This document shows, piece after piece, positions 25,040-34,169 of a stretch of 64,000 bases of DNA. Each line of letters begins with the position of its first letter. Position 1 is the first letter of the stretch. Source of the stretch: Polaribacter reichenbachii (GTDB taxonomy: Bacteria > Bacteroidota > Bacteroidia > Flavobacteriales > Flavobacteriaceae). The notes under the pieces were generated by a model that did not search any database, had not been told where the DNA came from, and worked only from the letters and a program-made list of their open reading frames with translations. The position numbers and the translations under genes are program-made. The stretch is taken from the NCBI RefSeq assembly GCF_001975665.1, contig NZ_CP019419.1, positions 1,674,001-1,738,000 on the forward strand. Reading direction: 5' to 3'.

Positions 25040-27445
25040 ATGAAATTTTTTACAACTTTTTGCCTTATTATAATTTCTTCACTTACTCTTTCTCAGACAA
25101 AGTTTAATTCATTTAAAAAAATTATTTCTCAAAAAGAAAATGAAGTAAAAATACAAACAGAAAATACTACAGTTATTTTAGAGTTTTGCTCTTCATCAAT
25201 TGTTAGAATTAGAACTGCTTGGGATGGTGAATTTGAGGAAAATGAACCTTGGATGGTTACGAAATATAATTGGCCAAACGTTAATTATCAATTAGAGAAC
25301 AATGAAAATTCAGTACTAATTAGCACAACTAAAATTGATTTACATATTAATAAAAATCCTTTTAAAATTGAATTCTACGATAAAAAAGGAAAACTACTTA
25401 CTTCAGATAATGAAAATGGAAGCATTAAAAATAATAAAAAAATAACTTCATATAAAAACTTGCAAGAAAACGAACATTTCTTTGGATTTGGAGAGCGAAT
25501 GGATTTTTTAGATAGAAGAGGTAAAAAAGTAACATTAGATGTTGGTAGAGGAATTGGATTGCCCCACATTATAGGTGCTTACAACGTACTTGAAGCAAAC
25601 TATAGCCCAGTTCCTTTTTTTATAAGTACTAATGGTTATGGTATTTTTTTTCATAACTCAAACCCAACTACTTTTGATATGGGGTATACTGCTAAAGAAA
25701 CGTATTCATTTAGTGCAGAGGGTGGTGAGTTAGATTACTATTTTATGTATGGTCCCGATTTTTCAACAATTTTAGACCTATATACATCTATAACAGGTAA
25801 ATCTCCGCTTTTACCAAAATTTGCTCTAGGCTTACAAGTAGGAACTTACAGTGGAGGAACTTGGGGACATGAAGAAAAAACATCTACAGAATATGTTGTA
25901 AATCTTGTTAAAAAATTTAGATCATCAAAAATCCCTTTAGATGTCTTACATCTAGATTCTACTTGGCGAATTTTTGGCGAAAATGGAGGCAAAGGAGCAA
26001 CCTCTTTTGAATGGAGAGAAACATTTGATGATCCTGAAAAAATGTTTAAAGACTTATACGATTTAAATCTAAATATGGTTGGTATTCACCTAAGACCAAG
26101 ATTTGATAATGGTAAAAATTTAAGGTTATTAGATGAGGCAAGAAAAAAAGGATTTGTATATCCTGAGAAAGATAATCCAGGTGAATTTGTAAATTTTTTT
26201 GATGAAAAAGCCGTGGATTGGTGGTTTGAAAATGGCGTAAAACTTGTGGCTAAACAAGGTGCTATGTTTTTAAAAACCGACGAAGGAAGTGCTTTTGGGA
26301 GAAAAGCAAATGAAAGTAACAAAACTGGTCCAAAAGGTGATAAAATTAAAACCTTACATAATATTTTTCCTTTAGCTTATGCAAAAGCAGCTTACGAAAA
26401 GTTTCAAGATTATAATGGAATAAGAGGAATGAACAACACACGCGAAGGTTTTGCAGGCATACAACGCTATCCTTTTATTTTTGCTGGAGACTGGCCAAGT
26501 GAGTGGCAGTATTTTGAACCTGTAATTAAAGCAGGTTTAAACATAGGACTTTCTGGTGTTAGCAATTGGGCACATTGCATGGGTGGTTTTGAGCATGTAG
26601 CAGATCCAGAATTGTATATCAGATGGACACAATTTGGTCTTTTAAGTCCAATAGCACATTTGTTTGGTATGGAACATCCTAATTATAAAGAACCTTGGAA
26701 TTATGGAGAAGATGCCCTTAAAATATTTAAAAAATACGATGATTTAAGGTACAGTTTAATACCTTATTTGTATAGCCATTCTTATGAAAATCATATTTCA
26801 GGAGCTCCTTTAATGCGTGCATTGGTTTTAAATTATCAAAATGATGAAAACGTATACAATATTACAGACCAATACATGTTAGGAGAAAGTTTTTTAATTT
26901 GTCCGGTTACTAAAAAAGGAGCAAAAACAAGAGTTGTTTATTTACCAGAAGGAACTTGGACAGATTATTGGACAGGTAAAATTTATCAAGGCAAACAACA
27001 CTACAGTGTTTTATGTCCATTAGATAAATTGCCTATTTTCATCAAAGAAGGTGCTATAATACCAACTCAAGAAACGCTTCAATATATTGGTGAAAAAGAA
27101 ATTTCTAAGTTAACATTAGACATTTACCCAAACGCTTCAAATACGTTTACAATTTATAATGATGATGGTAAAACCCTACAATATAAAGAAGGGAATTACA
27201 ATACTACTCTTCTCGAATCTGAAGTTCTAAAATCAGAAATAAAATTTAATATCCATAAAACTAAAGGTATTTATAAAGGAAAAAAAATAAATTATACTGC
27301 TAAATTTCATCTTGCTAAAAAGCCAAAAAAAGTTACCATTAATGGTAAAAATATTACACTTACTGATGTGTATAAAAATGGAGTGTTAGTAATTTCACCA
27401 AAAGAGTATAATGATACAGATATTTTAATTCAAATTAAAAAATAA
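25040..27445 (+). CDS. GH31-family glycoside hydrolase
   Basis: An exported alpha-glycosidase of 801 aa (signal ending near TLSQT). An N-terminal beta-sandwich is followed by the GH31 barrel from about residue 255 (FALGLQVGTYSGGTWG). The probable nucleophile is the aspartate in MFLKTDEGSAFGR and the acid/base the aspartate in FIFAGDWPSEWQYF. The stretch RWTQFGLLSPIAHLFG closes the barrel, and C-terminal beta domains follow. The family includes alpha-glucosidases, alpha-xylosidases and alpha-galactosidases, and the substrate cannot be fixed from sequence. In a rhamnogalacturonan locus an alpha-galactosyl or alpha-xylosyl side-chain target is reasonable. It is the first gene of an operon with a sulfatase and rhaM; the sulfatase start is 5 bp after its stop. 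Confidence 0.85.
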   Translation: MKFFTTFCLIIISSLTLSQTKFNSFKKIISQKENEVKIQTENTTVILEFCSSSIVRIRTAWDGEFEENEPWMVTKYNWPNVNYQLENNENSVLISTTKIDLHINKNPFKIEFYDKKGKLLTSDNENGSIKNNKKITSYKNLQENEHFFGFGERMDFLDRRGKKVTLDVGRGIGLPHIIGAYNVLEANYSPVPFFISTNGYGIFFHNSNPTTFDMGYTAKETYSFSAEGGELDYYFMYGPDFSTILDLYTSITGKSPLLPKFALGLQVGTYSGGTWGHEEKTSTEYVVNLVKKFRSSKIPLDVLHLDSTWRIFGENGGKGATSFEWRETFDDPEKMFKDLYDLNLNMVGIHLRPRFDNGKNLRLLDEARKKGFVYPEKDNPGEFVNFFDEKAVDWWFENGVKLVAKQGAMFLKTDEGSAFGRKANESNKTGPKGDKIKTLHNIFPLAYAKAAYEKFQDYNGIRGMNNTREGFAGIQRYPFIFAGDWPSEWQYFEPVIKAGLNIGLSGVSNWAHCMGGFEHVADPELYIRWTQFGLLSPIAHLFGMEHPNYKEPWNYGEDALKIFKKYDDLRYSLIPYLYSHSYENHISGAPLMRALVLNYQNDENVYNITDQYMLGESFLICPVTKKGAKTRVVYLPEGTWTDYWTGKIYQGKQHYSVLCPLDKLPIFIKEGAIIPTQETLQYIGEKEISKLTLDIYPNASNTFTIYNDDGKTLQYKEGNYNTTLLESEVLKSEIKFNIHKTKGIYKGKKINYTAKFHLAKKPKKVTINGKNITLTDVYKNGVLVISPKEYNDTDILIQIKK

Positions 27446-27450
27446 TAAGA

Positions 27451-28836
27451 TTGAAATCAATAATAAAATCTAATTTTAAAAGAAACGGAATCATTTTTAA
27501 ATTTTTAATTATTTTTTTATTTTTTTCTTCATGCAAAAAAGAAGGTTTAAAAAATAGCAATCCGAATATCTTAATCATTATTGCAGATGATGCAGGCTGG
27601 AATGATGTTGGTTATAATGGTTCAGAAATTAACACTCCAAATATTGATTTTTTAGCTAAAAACGGTGTTCAATTAAATCGTTTTTATGTGAATCCAACTT
27701 GTTCTCCTTCTCGTGTTTCTCTTTTAACAGGAATGCCAGCAAGCAGAATAGGAATTGTGGCTCCTATTAGTGGAAAAAGCAAAAAAACATTGCCAGATTC
27801 TATAGCAACATTAACCCAAGTTTTGCATAAAAAAAATTATCAAAACGCATTATTTGGTAAGTGGCATTTAGGTTTAGATATTTCAAATGGACCTAATGCT
27901 TTCGGGTTTGATTATTCCTACGGATTTTTACACGGGCAAATTGATCAATATACACACAAATATAAAAATGGAGATGAGAGTTGGTATAGAAATGATCTAA
28001 TGCTTAAAGAAGAAGGTCATACTACAGATCTTGTTACTGAAGAAGCTATTGACTGGATTTCTAATAAAAGAGAGTCTTCAAAAAATTTCTATATGCAATT
28101 GGCATATAGCGCTCCTCATTTTCCTTTACAAGAAGAAGATAAGTGGAAAACCCCTTACTTAAATAATATTAAAAACGATTCTAGAAGAGATTTTGCTGCA
28201 GCAATGACTCATATGGATAACAGTATTGGTAAAGTATTAAAAATTTTAAAAGAACAAAATTTAGAAAAAAATACTATAATTATTTTTATGAGTGATAATG
28301 GAGCTATGAAAGATTGGTTTCCTAAAAATCAATATAATGGAGATCATGGCCCTAATGATGTTTTAGGAAGTAATTACCCATTAAAAGAATGGAAAGCCTC
28401 TAATTACGAAGGTGCTATTAGAGTTCCTGCAATTGTGTATTGGAAAAACCATTTAAACCCAGAAATAAACAATAACTATATTTCTATTTCTGACATAATG
28501 CCTACAATTTTAAATTTAATTAATGCTAAAATACCAAAAGATGTAGAAGGTGTTGATGTTTGGAAAACCATTAAAAATGCAAATTTTAAAACAACACATG
28601 ATATTTATGTAAGAGGTCATAAACAGGAAAGTTTAATTCATAATTCTTATAAAATTATTAGAAAAAGACAAAAAGATGGTTCAAAAGCCAATTATGAACT
28701 TTACAATTTAGATAAAGATCCTGAAGAAAAAAATAATATTATTAATAAGGATAGTATTAAAACAAAAGAGATGATGCTTTTATTAGAAAATCAATTTTCT
28801 AAAGATGATAAAACTGTAAATAAGGAATTAGGGTAA
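27451..28836 (+). CDS. Formylglycine-dependent sulfatase (S1 family), lipoprotein
   Basis: A type I sulfatase of about 461 aa. The metal-binding stretch NILIIIADDAGWNDVGYNG, the formylglycine motif CSPSRVSLLTG (cysteine type, needing an anaerobic- or FGE-type maturase encoded elsewhere), FGKWHLG and MSDNGA are all present, so it looks active. The signal FLIIFLFFSSCKK is a lipoprotein signal. No ATG is available: an in-frame stop lies at 27436-27438 and the first internal Met is far inside the mature protein, so the TTG at 27451 is taken as start. It would remove sulfate esters from the imported or surface-bound glycan. This enzyme class is not needed for land-plant pectin and points to a marine substrate. 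Confidence 0.88.
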   Translation: MKSIIKSNFKRNGIIFKFLIIFLFFSSCKKEGLKNSNPNILIIIADDAGWNDVGYNGSEINTPNIDFLAKNGVQLNRFYVNPTCSPSRVSLLTGMPASRIGIVAPISGKSKKTLPDSIATLTQVLHKKNYQNALFGKWHLGLDISNGPNAFGFDYSYGFLHGQIDQYTHKYKNGDESWYRNDLMLKEEGHTTDLVTEEAIDWISNKRESSKNFYMQLAYSAPHFPLQEEDKWKTPYLNNIKNDSRRDFAAAMTHMDNSIGKVLKILKEQNLEKNTIIIFMSDNGAMKDWFPKNQYNGDHGPNDVLGSNYPLKEWKASNYEGAIRVPAIVYWKNHLNPEINNNYISISDIMPTILNLINAKIPKDVEGVDVWKTIKNANFKTTHDIYVRGHKQESLIHNSYKIIRKRQKDGSKANYELYNLDKDPEEKNNIINKDSIKTKEMMLLLENQFSKDDKTVNKELG

Positions 28837-28857
28837 TATGTTTAAACCAATTTAAAG

Positions 28858-29184
28858 ATGGAAAATGATTTTGTTAGAAATGCTTTTAAAATGAAACTTA
28901 AACCAGGTTTTGAAAATGAATATAAATTACGACATGATAAAATCTGGCCAGAATTAAAAAACTTATTATCAGAAAGTGGTATTAAAGATTACAGTATTTT
29001 TTTAGATAAAGAAACTCTAACGCTTTTTGCTGTTCAAAAAATAAGTAAAGATTTTAACTTTTCTTACTTACCCAGTCATCCTTTAGTAAAAAAATGGTGG
29101 GCTTATATGGCTGATATTATGGAAACAAACACAGGTAATTCTCCTATTGAAATGCCTTTAACAGAAGTTTTTTATCTTTCTTAA
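28858..29184 (+). CDS. rhaM: L-rhamnose mutarotase
   Basis: A protein of 108 aa of the RhaM (DUF718) family, which speeds interconversion of alpha- and beta-L-rhamnose so that the isomerase receives its preferred anomer. The core signature is complete: FKMKLKPGFENEYKLRHDKIWPEL with the catalytic histidine, and WWAYMADIMETN near the C-terminus. There is no signal peptide, so it is cytoplasmic. It lies 21 bp after the sulfatase, before a strong terminator. Its co-transcription with a GH31 and a sulfatase, instead of the rhamnose operon at 7999-16721, ties this side of the locus to rhamnose release. Confidence 0.93.
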   Translation: MENDFVRNAFKMKLKPGFENEYKLRHDKIWPELKNLLSESGIKDYSIFLDKETLTLFAVQKISKDFNFSYLPSHPLVKKWWAYMADIMETNTGNSPIEMPLTEVFYLS

Positions 29185-29210
29185 ATATGTCTTAGTTGTG
29201 TAAAAAAGCT

Positions 29211-29242
29211 AAAAAAAGACACTTTTTATAGTGTCTTTTTTT
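29211..29242. terminator. Bidirectional intrinsic terminator
   Basis: The stem AAAAAGACACT (29213-29223) pairs with AGTGTCTTTTT (29230-29240) around a 6-nt loop, with an A-run before and a T-run after. It serves the rhaM end and the convergent PL9 gene. Confidence 0.88.
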
Positions 29243-29258
29243 GTTGCTTTAAAGAAAT

Positions 29259-30899
29259 TTATTCAATTGAAACTATTTTAGTTTTTCTTTTATTATTAGA
29301 ATTTTTTAAAACTAAAATATAATTTCCATTTTTTAAATTACCTCTTTGTAAAATTATTGAATTTTCTCCTTTTAGGTATTTTTTCGATGGTAATTCTAAA
29401 ACTTTAACTCCTAAAATAGTATATAAAGTTAAAGTAACTGATTCGTTTTCTATAGTTGTAAAAACAATTTTTGTTTCGTTTTTAAAAGGATTTGGGTAAT
29501 TCATAAATTTTGAATTAGTCGAAAAGCTTTCTGTACTTAATGCCTGACCTGATTCAAAAGCACCTAAATCTGGTGCAGACCCATTGTATGTAAATCCGTT
29601 ATCATAACCAGCATCAATTAAATCGCTAGAAGGAGATAATTTTAAAAAATTAATATCTGGTAAGCTTCCATCAGGTTTTCTTGCTGTTATTAATTCGTTA
29701 ACATCTGTACTTAAAAAGTCGGAAGAATTTACAGTAACAGGTAGATCAAAATAGTTATTGTTTAAAGTACATCTTGGTTTATCAATATTTGTTAATTCTG
29801 CTGTAGTAGCGCCAAACCCAAGGTTGTTTACCAAAACATGATTCCAACCATCTACATCTGTTGCAAAATCTGTAGAATTTAGTGCTTTACAATTAAGCAT
29901 ATTATAATTTCTCTTATTTAAATAAGCTGTGTTGTTATACCAATTATTACCTTCTAAATGATGATTTGCATAAAAACCACTTTGTTTGTTGCCAACAGCT
30001 ACAGAAAACTGAACTGTATTTCTAGGAATTGGCGCATAACGATCCAATAACGTATAAAAAGGAGTCCCTCCTTTTCCATAACCCCCAATTTTAAAACCAT
30101 TTCCATCTCCACGACTAACTAAATTATTTAGAGTTCCAGTATTTGAGGAATAACCATTATAAAAAGCCCAACAATTATCTATTAAAACAGGTTCTCCTGA
30201 GTTTATAGTATCAAAACCGTCATCACTATTTAACCATGCTCTACAACCTCTAAATATATTTCCTTTATCTCCATTTCTAACGTGTGCTCCAAAACCATCA
30301 ACATTTCCTCCTGTTCCGTTTTGCGAAATAGGGTCATAATTTCTGTAAGCATCACAATTTAATATAAGATTGTTGCTACCTCTTATTATATAAACACCAA
30401 TAGCCATATTATCATACATATTTACATTTTCAATGGTATTATTGCTGCCACCATTTATTTCAAAGCATTCAGACTGTGTATTTCCTTCTGTAATAGTAAC
30501 TTGTACTCCTGTAATATCTATACCTTTAATATGAATATTATCTCCAGTTATATAAAAAGCAAATACACGCTTATTTGCAGGTTTTATATTCTTGTAATTA
30601 AAAACGGGTCTTTCATTTTGGTAGGCAAAATAATTAATACCATCTTTATTTAATTCAGTAACATAAGCCCAAATGCTATTATATCTAGCTATTTGATCTT
30701 CTCTCATATTATATGAGCCTCCTCTTATATAAACAGTATCTCCTGAAGTTGCTAGTTCCTGAGCCTGCTGAATTGTTTCAAGTGGACTAGAAATACTTCC
30801 GTTATTCGAGTTATTACCATTAGGAGAAACATAAAAATCTGTACACCAACAAAAAGTATTTTGTAAAACAAACAACAAAAAAAATAATTTAATTTTCAT
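29259..30899 (-). CDS. PL9-family pectate / rhamnogalacturonan lyase with T9SS sorting domain
   Basis: A secreted protein of 546 aa. After the signal peptide comes a right-handed parallel beta-helix of PL9 type (about 25-450): DFYVSPNGNNSNNGSISSPL, IRGGSYNMREDQIARYNSIW, GGNVDGFGAHVRNGDKGNIF and FRGCRAWLNSDDGFDTI, whose lysine and aspartates fit the calcium-dependent catalytic site. The last 80 residues (MNYPNPFKNETKIVFTTIEN onward) form a type A T9SS sorting domain, so the lyase is exported across the outer membrane and probably surface-attached. It would make the first endo cuts. An in-frame TTG at 30906-30908 precedes the ATG at 30897-30899; I choose the ATG, which leaves a short leader after the -7 box. 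It is a single-gene unit behind operator site D. Confidence 0.86.
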   Translation of the reverse strand: MKIKLFFLLFVLQNTFCWCTDFYVSPNGNNSNNGSISSPLETIQQAQELATSGDTVYIRGGSYNMREDQIARYNSIWAYVTELNKDGINYFAYQNERPVFNYKNIKPANKRVFAFYITGDNIHIKGIDITGVQVTITEGNTQSECFEINGGSNNTIENVNMYDNMAIGVYIIRGSNNLILNCDAYRNYDPISQNGTGGNVDGFGAHVRNGDKGNIFRGCRAWLNSDDGFDTINSGEPVLIDNCWAFYNGYSSNTGTLNNLVSRGDGNGFKIGGYGKGGTPFYTLLDRYAPIPRNTVQFSVAVGNKQSGFYANHHLEGNNWYNNTAYLNKRNYNMLNCKALNSTDFATDVDGWNHVLVNNLGFGATTAELTNIDKPRCTLNNNYFDLPVTVNSSDFLSTDVNELITARKPDGSLPDINFLKLSPSSDLIDAGYDNGFTYNGSAPDLGAFESGQALSTESFSTNSKFMNYPNPFKNETKIVFTTIENESVTLTLYTILGVKVLELPSKKYLKGENSIILQRGNLKNGNYILVLKNSNNKRKTKIVSIE

Positions 30900-30917
30900 A
30901 AAATTCAAAATTTAAAT

Positions 30918-30962
30918 TAAAAATACTCTTATGTAAATAGTTTTCTATCCTGTTCTTTCCTG
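30918..30962 (-). promoter_or_regulatory. Operator site D and promoter of the PL9 gene
   Basis: Read towards the gene: CAGGAAA-GAA-CAGGATA (30962-30946), 20 bp of spacer, then TATTTTTA (30925-30918), one mismatch from TAnnTTTG. Confidence 0.65.
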
Positions 30963-30987
30963 TAGTAATCATTTGCAATTTTTATAG

Positions 30988-31032
30988 CAGTATAGCACAG
31001 GATAGTAGAAGTGTTTTATAGAATTATATTTG
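30988..31032 (+). promoter_or_regulatory. Operator site E and promoter of the susCD operon
   Basis: CAGTATA-GCA-CAGGATA (30988-31004), 20 bp of spacer, then a perfect -7 box TATATTTG (31025-31032). This is the best example of the motif. Together with site D it forms an inverted pair in the divergent PL9/susC gap. Confidence 0.72.
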
Positions 31033-31064
31033 TGTAATCGATTACTTAAACTACTTAACATTAA

Positions 31065-34000
31065 ATGAAAAATAGAAAATTATTACTTATAGTCCTTTTT
31101 AACTTCTATGCTTTTATTACTTTTTCTCAAATAACGATAAAAGGAAAAGTGGTTTCTGCAGAAGATAACCAGCCTTTGCCAGGTGCCACAATTATGGTAA
31201 AAGGAACTAAACTGGGAACATATACAGGGTTTGATGGCGCTTTTACTCTAAACATAACCAAAGAAGCTAAAACTATTATTGTTTCTTATTTAGGTTTTAT
31301 TACTCAAGAGATAAATATAAATGGCTCTGATTATATTAATTGTTCGTTAGCTGTTGATTCAAGTCAATTAGAAGAAGTTGTTATAATAGGTTACGGTTCT
31401 GCTAAGAAAAATACAGTTACAGGTGCTGTTTCTTCAATAAATAGTGAGGCAATTGAAAACAGACCTGTAACAAGGGTAGAACAAGCGCTTTCTGGGCAAT
31501 TGGCAGGAGTTTCTGTTAGAGCAACTTCTGGAGATTTAGGTGCTCCAATACAAGTTTCTGTTAGAGGTGGAACCTCTATAAGTGCAGGTACAGAACCATT
31601 ATACGTTATAGATGGTTTCCCTGCAGATGATATAGTTGACCTTGCGCCTAGCGATATAGAAACCATTAGTGTTTTGAAAGATGCTTCTCAGGCAGCTATC
31701 TATGGATCTAGAGGTGCTAATGGTGTTGTAATTATTACAACGAAGCGAGGTCAATTGGGTAAAACTAAATTTAAAGTAGATGTTTATTCTGGTATACAAA
31801 CACTTGAAAGAAGAATCGATCTCTTAGATGCTGAGGAGTGGATAGATATTAATAGGGAAGTAAAAAATAAAGCTTGGGTTAATCTTGGGGTTAGTAGAGG
31901 TTTAGATTATAGAGAAACAGATAGCTATGACTTTCGTTTAAGTGAACTTGGAGGATCTCTAAACACAAATTATATGTCTGATCCAAGATGGGAAACAGGA
32001 ATTGGTTTAGAATATATTGATTGGCAGGATGCTCTTTTCAGGGCAGCAGAAATACATGAACAAAAAATATCTGCTACTGGCGGTTCAGATAAAGTTAAAT
32101 TTTACGTGTCAGGTACATTACTAAATCAAGAAGGAATTGTAAAATATACTGATTTAAACAGATTTAATTTAAGAGCTAATTTTAATATAAAATTAAATGA
32201 TAAGCTATCCTTAGTTTTAAACTTATCACCAACAGTACAGAAAAATAATGGAGGTAGGGTAACAGGTAAAGATGCACAAGTTCATTATGCACTTCAAATG
32301 TCGCCTATTACAGAATCTGGTGTAGGTATAAATACAGGTTTTTACCCAAATCAAACATATCAATGGGCTGGTTCAACAACAAGTCCTGTTGCATATATGA
32401 GAGAATTATTTCAACAAGAAAAGCTTTTAACGATAAGGTCTAATGTTTCTTTAAAATATAAATTTAATGAGAATTTTGATACTAGTATAGATGGCTCATA
32501 TTATGGTGCTTCAAAAAGTTTTCATCGATACATACCAACAAGTATAACAAATAGAAATACTAATGATCCAGAAGGATCTAGAAGTGATGCTCGCTTTGAT
32601 TCAAGAAGAGATAGCAAATATGTTGTACAAGGTATTATTAATTATAACCAGAGTTTTGGAAAGCATGATATAGGTACTACAATAGGTGGTGCATTAGAAT
32701 CTAGATGGTTAGATAGATCATACCAAAGTCACAATCAAATAGTCAATGATGTTTTGGTTACATTTAATGAAACAACTTCAAATGTTAGAAATAGTTTTTA
32801 TCAATTTTCTGAAGATAGATTACTATCCTATTTTGGTAGAGTTAATTATAGCTATGATAATAAGTATTTATTCTCTGGAAGTATAAGAGCAGATGGATCT
32901 TCTAGATTTGGTAAAAATAATTTTTGGGGTACTTTTCCTTCATTTTCTTTAGGTTGGAGAATAGATAAAGAAAACTTTATGTCTAATCTAGATGCTATTA
33001 GCATGTTTAAATTAAGGTATGGTTTTGGAGAAACAGGTAATAATAGTATTCCTTGGTATAGAGCTTTCGGGAATATAGCAACATCTAATTATTCTTTTAA
33101 TAATAATTTGGCTTTTGGTAATGCTGTAGGTAGTATAGAGAATACAGATTTAGGTTGGGAAAAAACTATATCTCATAATTTTGGTTTAAATATGGGGTTT
33201 TTAAGAAATAGATTTTCTGTTTCTTTTGATTATTACGATAAGAAAACGTCTGGAATGTTATTAAATGTTCCTGTAGCTTTAACAACAGGTTTTTCAAGTG
33301 GTTTTGCTAATATCGGAGATATGAGAAATACTGGTTTTGAGGTAGAACTTAATACCAAAAACATTAGCAATGATAATTTTAAATGGAGTACTAATTTAAA
33401 TTTTTCTCATAACAAAAATGAAATTGAATCTCTTGGACCAGATAATACACCTATTCCAACAGGTTTTCAAAATAGAACACAAATACATAAAGTAGGCTCT
33501 CCAGCATTTTCTTATTATATGTACGATGCAATTGGAGTTTATCAAAATCAAGCAGATGTAGATAATTCACCATCAAGAACAAATACTATACCTGGAGATG
33601 TAAAATACAGAGATGTAAATAATGATGGAGTTATTAATGAAGATGATATCACTATTGTAGGTAATCCAAATCCAGATTTTTACTGGGGTATAACCAATAC
33701 TTTTAGTTATAAAATTTTTGATTTATCAATTTTATTACAAGGGCAACAAGGAGGAGAAGTTTACGGTCTTTTAGGAAGAGCAATCGATAATCCTTCAGGA
33801 GCTGTTTTACATAACAGACCTTCTCATTGGCAAAACAGATGGAGATCAGAAACAGACACAGGAGATGGTGTAACACCAAGAATAGATGGAACCACTTCTG
33901 GTTTATATGATTCTAGATGGTTGTATGATGCCACCTATTGGAAAGTTAAAAACATTACACTTTCTGCTACTTTACCTAAAACATTATTTAAAGGAATAGA

Positions 34001-34154
34001 TGGTTTAAAAATATACTTCTCAGCTGACAACCTATTTATGCAAGATAATTATGCTATTGGGTTTTCTCCAGAAGCTTTAAATACTAATGGAGGAGATTAT
34101 GGAGGCTATCCTTTAGCTTCTACTTACACACTTGGTTTAAACTTACAGTTTTAA
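31065..34154 (+). CDS. susC: SusC-like TonB-dependent outer-membrane transporter
   Basis: An outer-membrane oligosaccharide importer of 1029 aa. A signal peptide (to about residue 22) is followed by a carboxypeptidase-like regulatory domain (ITIKGKVVSAEDNQPLPGAT, to about 100). The SusC-type TonB-box/plug boundary EEVVIIGYGSAKKNTVTGAV comes next, then the plug with IDGFPADDIVDLAPSDIETI and ASQAAIYGSRGANGVVIITT, then the 22-strand barrel to the aromatic C-terminus YTLGLNLQF. There is no N-terminal signalling extension, so it is not a sigma/anti-sigma-coupled receptor. It would import rhamnogalacturonan oligosaccharides in complex with the SusD-like lid encoded 15 bp downstream. The specificity is inferred from the neighbouring enzymes. 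Confidence 0.95.
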   Translation: MKNRKLLLIVLFNFYAFITFSQITIKGKVVSAEDNQPLPGATIMVKGTKLGTYTGFDGAFTLNITKEAKTIIVSYLGFITQEININGSDYINCSLAVDSSQLEEVVIIGYGSAKKNTVTGAVSSINSEAIENRPVTRVEQALSGQLAGVSVRATSGDLGAPIQVSVRGGTSISAGTEPLYVIDGFPADDIVDLAPSDIETISVLKDASQAAIYGSRGANGVVIITTKRGQLGKTKFKVDVYSGIQTLERRIDLLDAEEWIDINREVKNKAWVNLGVSRGLDYRETDSYDFRLSELGGSLNTNYMSDPRWETGIGLEYIDWQDALFRAAEIHEQKISATGGSDKVKFYVSGTLLNQEGIVKYTDLNRFNLRANFNIKLNDKLSLVLNLSPTVQKNNGGRVTGKDAQVHYALQMSPITESGVGINTGFYPNQTYQWAGSTTSPVAYMRELFQQEKLLTIRSNVSLKYKFNENFDTSIDGSYYGASKSFHRYIPTSITNRNTNDPEGSRSDARFDSRRDSKYVVQGIINYNQSFGKHDIGTTIGGALESRWLDRSYQSHNQIVNDVLVTFNETTSNVRNSFYQFSEDRLLSYFGRVNYSYDNKYLFSGSIRADGSSRFGKNNFWGTFPSFSLGWRIDKENFMSNLDAISMFKLRYGFGETGNNSIPWYRAFGNIATSNYSFNNNLAFGNAVGSIENTDLGWEKTISHNFGLNMGFLRNRFSVSFDYYDKKTSGMLLNVPVALTTGFSSGFANIGDMRNTGFEVELNTKNISNDNFKWSTNLNFSHNKNEIESLGPDNTPIPTGFQNRTQIHKVGSPAFSYYMYDAIGVYQNQADVDNSPSRTNTIPGDVKYRDVNNDGVINEDDITIVGNPNPDFYWGITNTFSYKIFDLSILLQGQQGGEVYGLLGRAIDNPSGAVLHNRPSHWQNRWRSETDTGDGVTPRIDGTTSGLYDSRWLYDATYWKVKNITLSATLPKTLFKGIDGLKIYFSADNLFMQDNYAIGFSPEALNTNGGDYGGYPLASTYTLGLNLQF

Positions 34155-34169
34155 TAAAAATCGAATACA

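Noticed and set aside
31065..34154. SusC as a signal-transducing receptor coupled to an ECF sigma factor
   Set aside because: It has no N-terminal signalling domain, and no sigma/anti-sigma genes are nearby.
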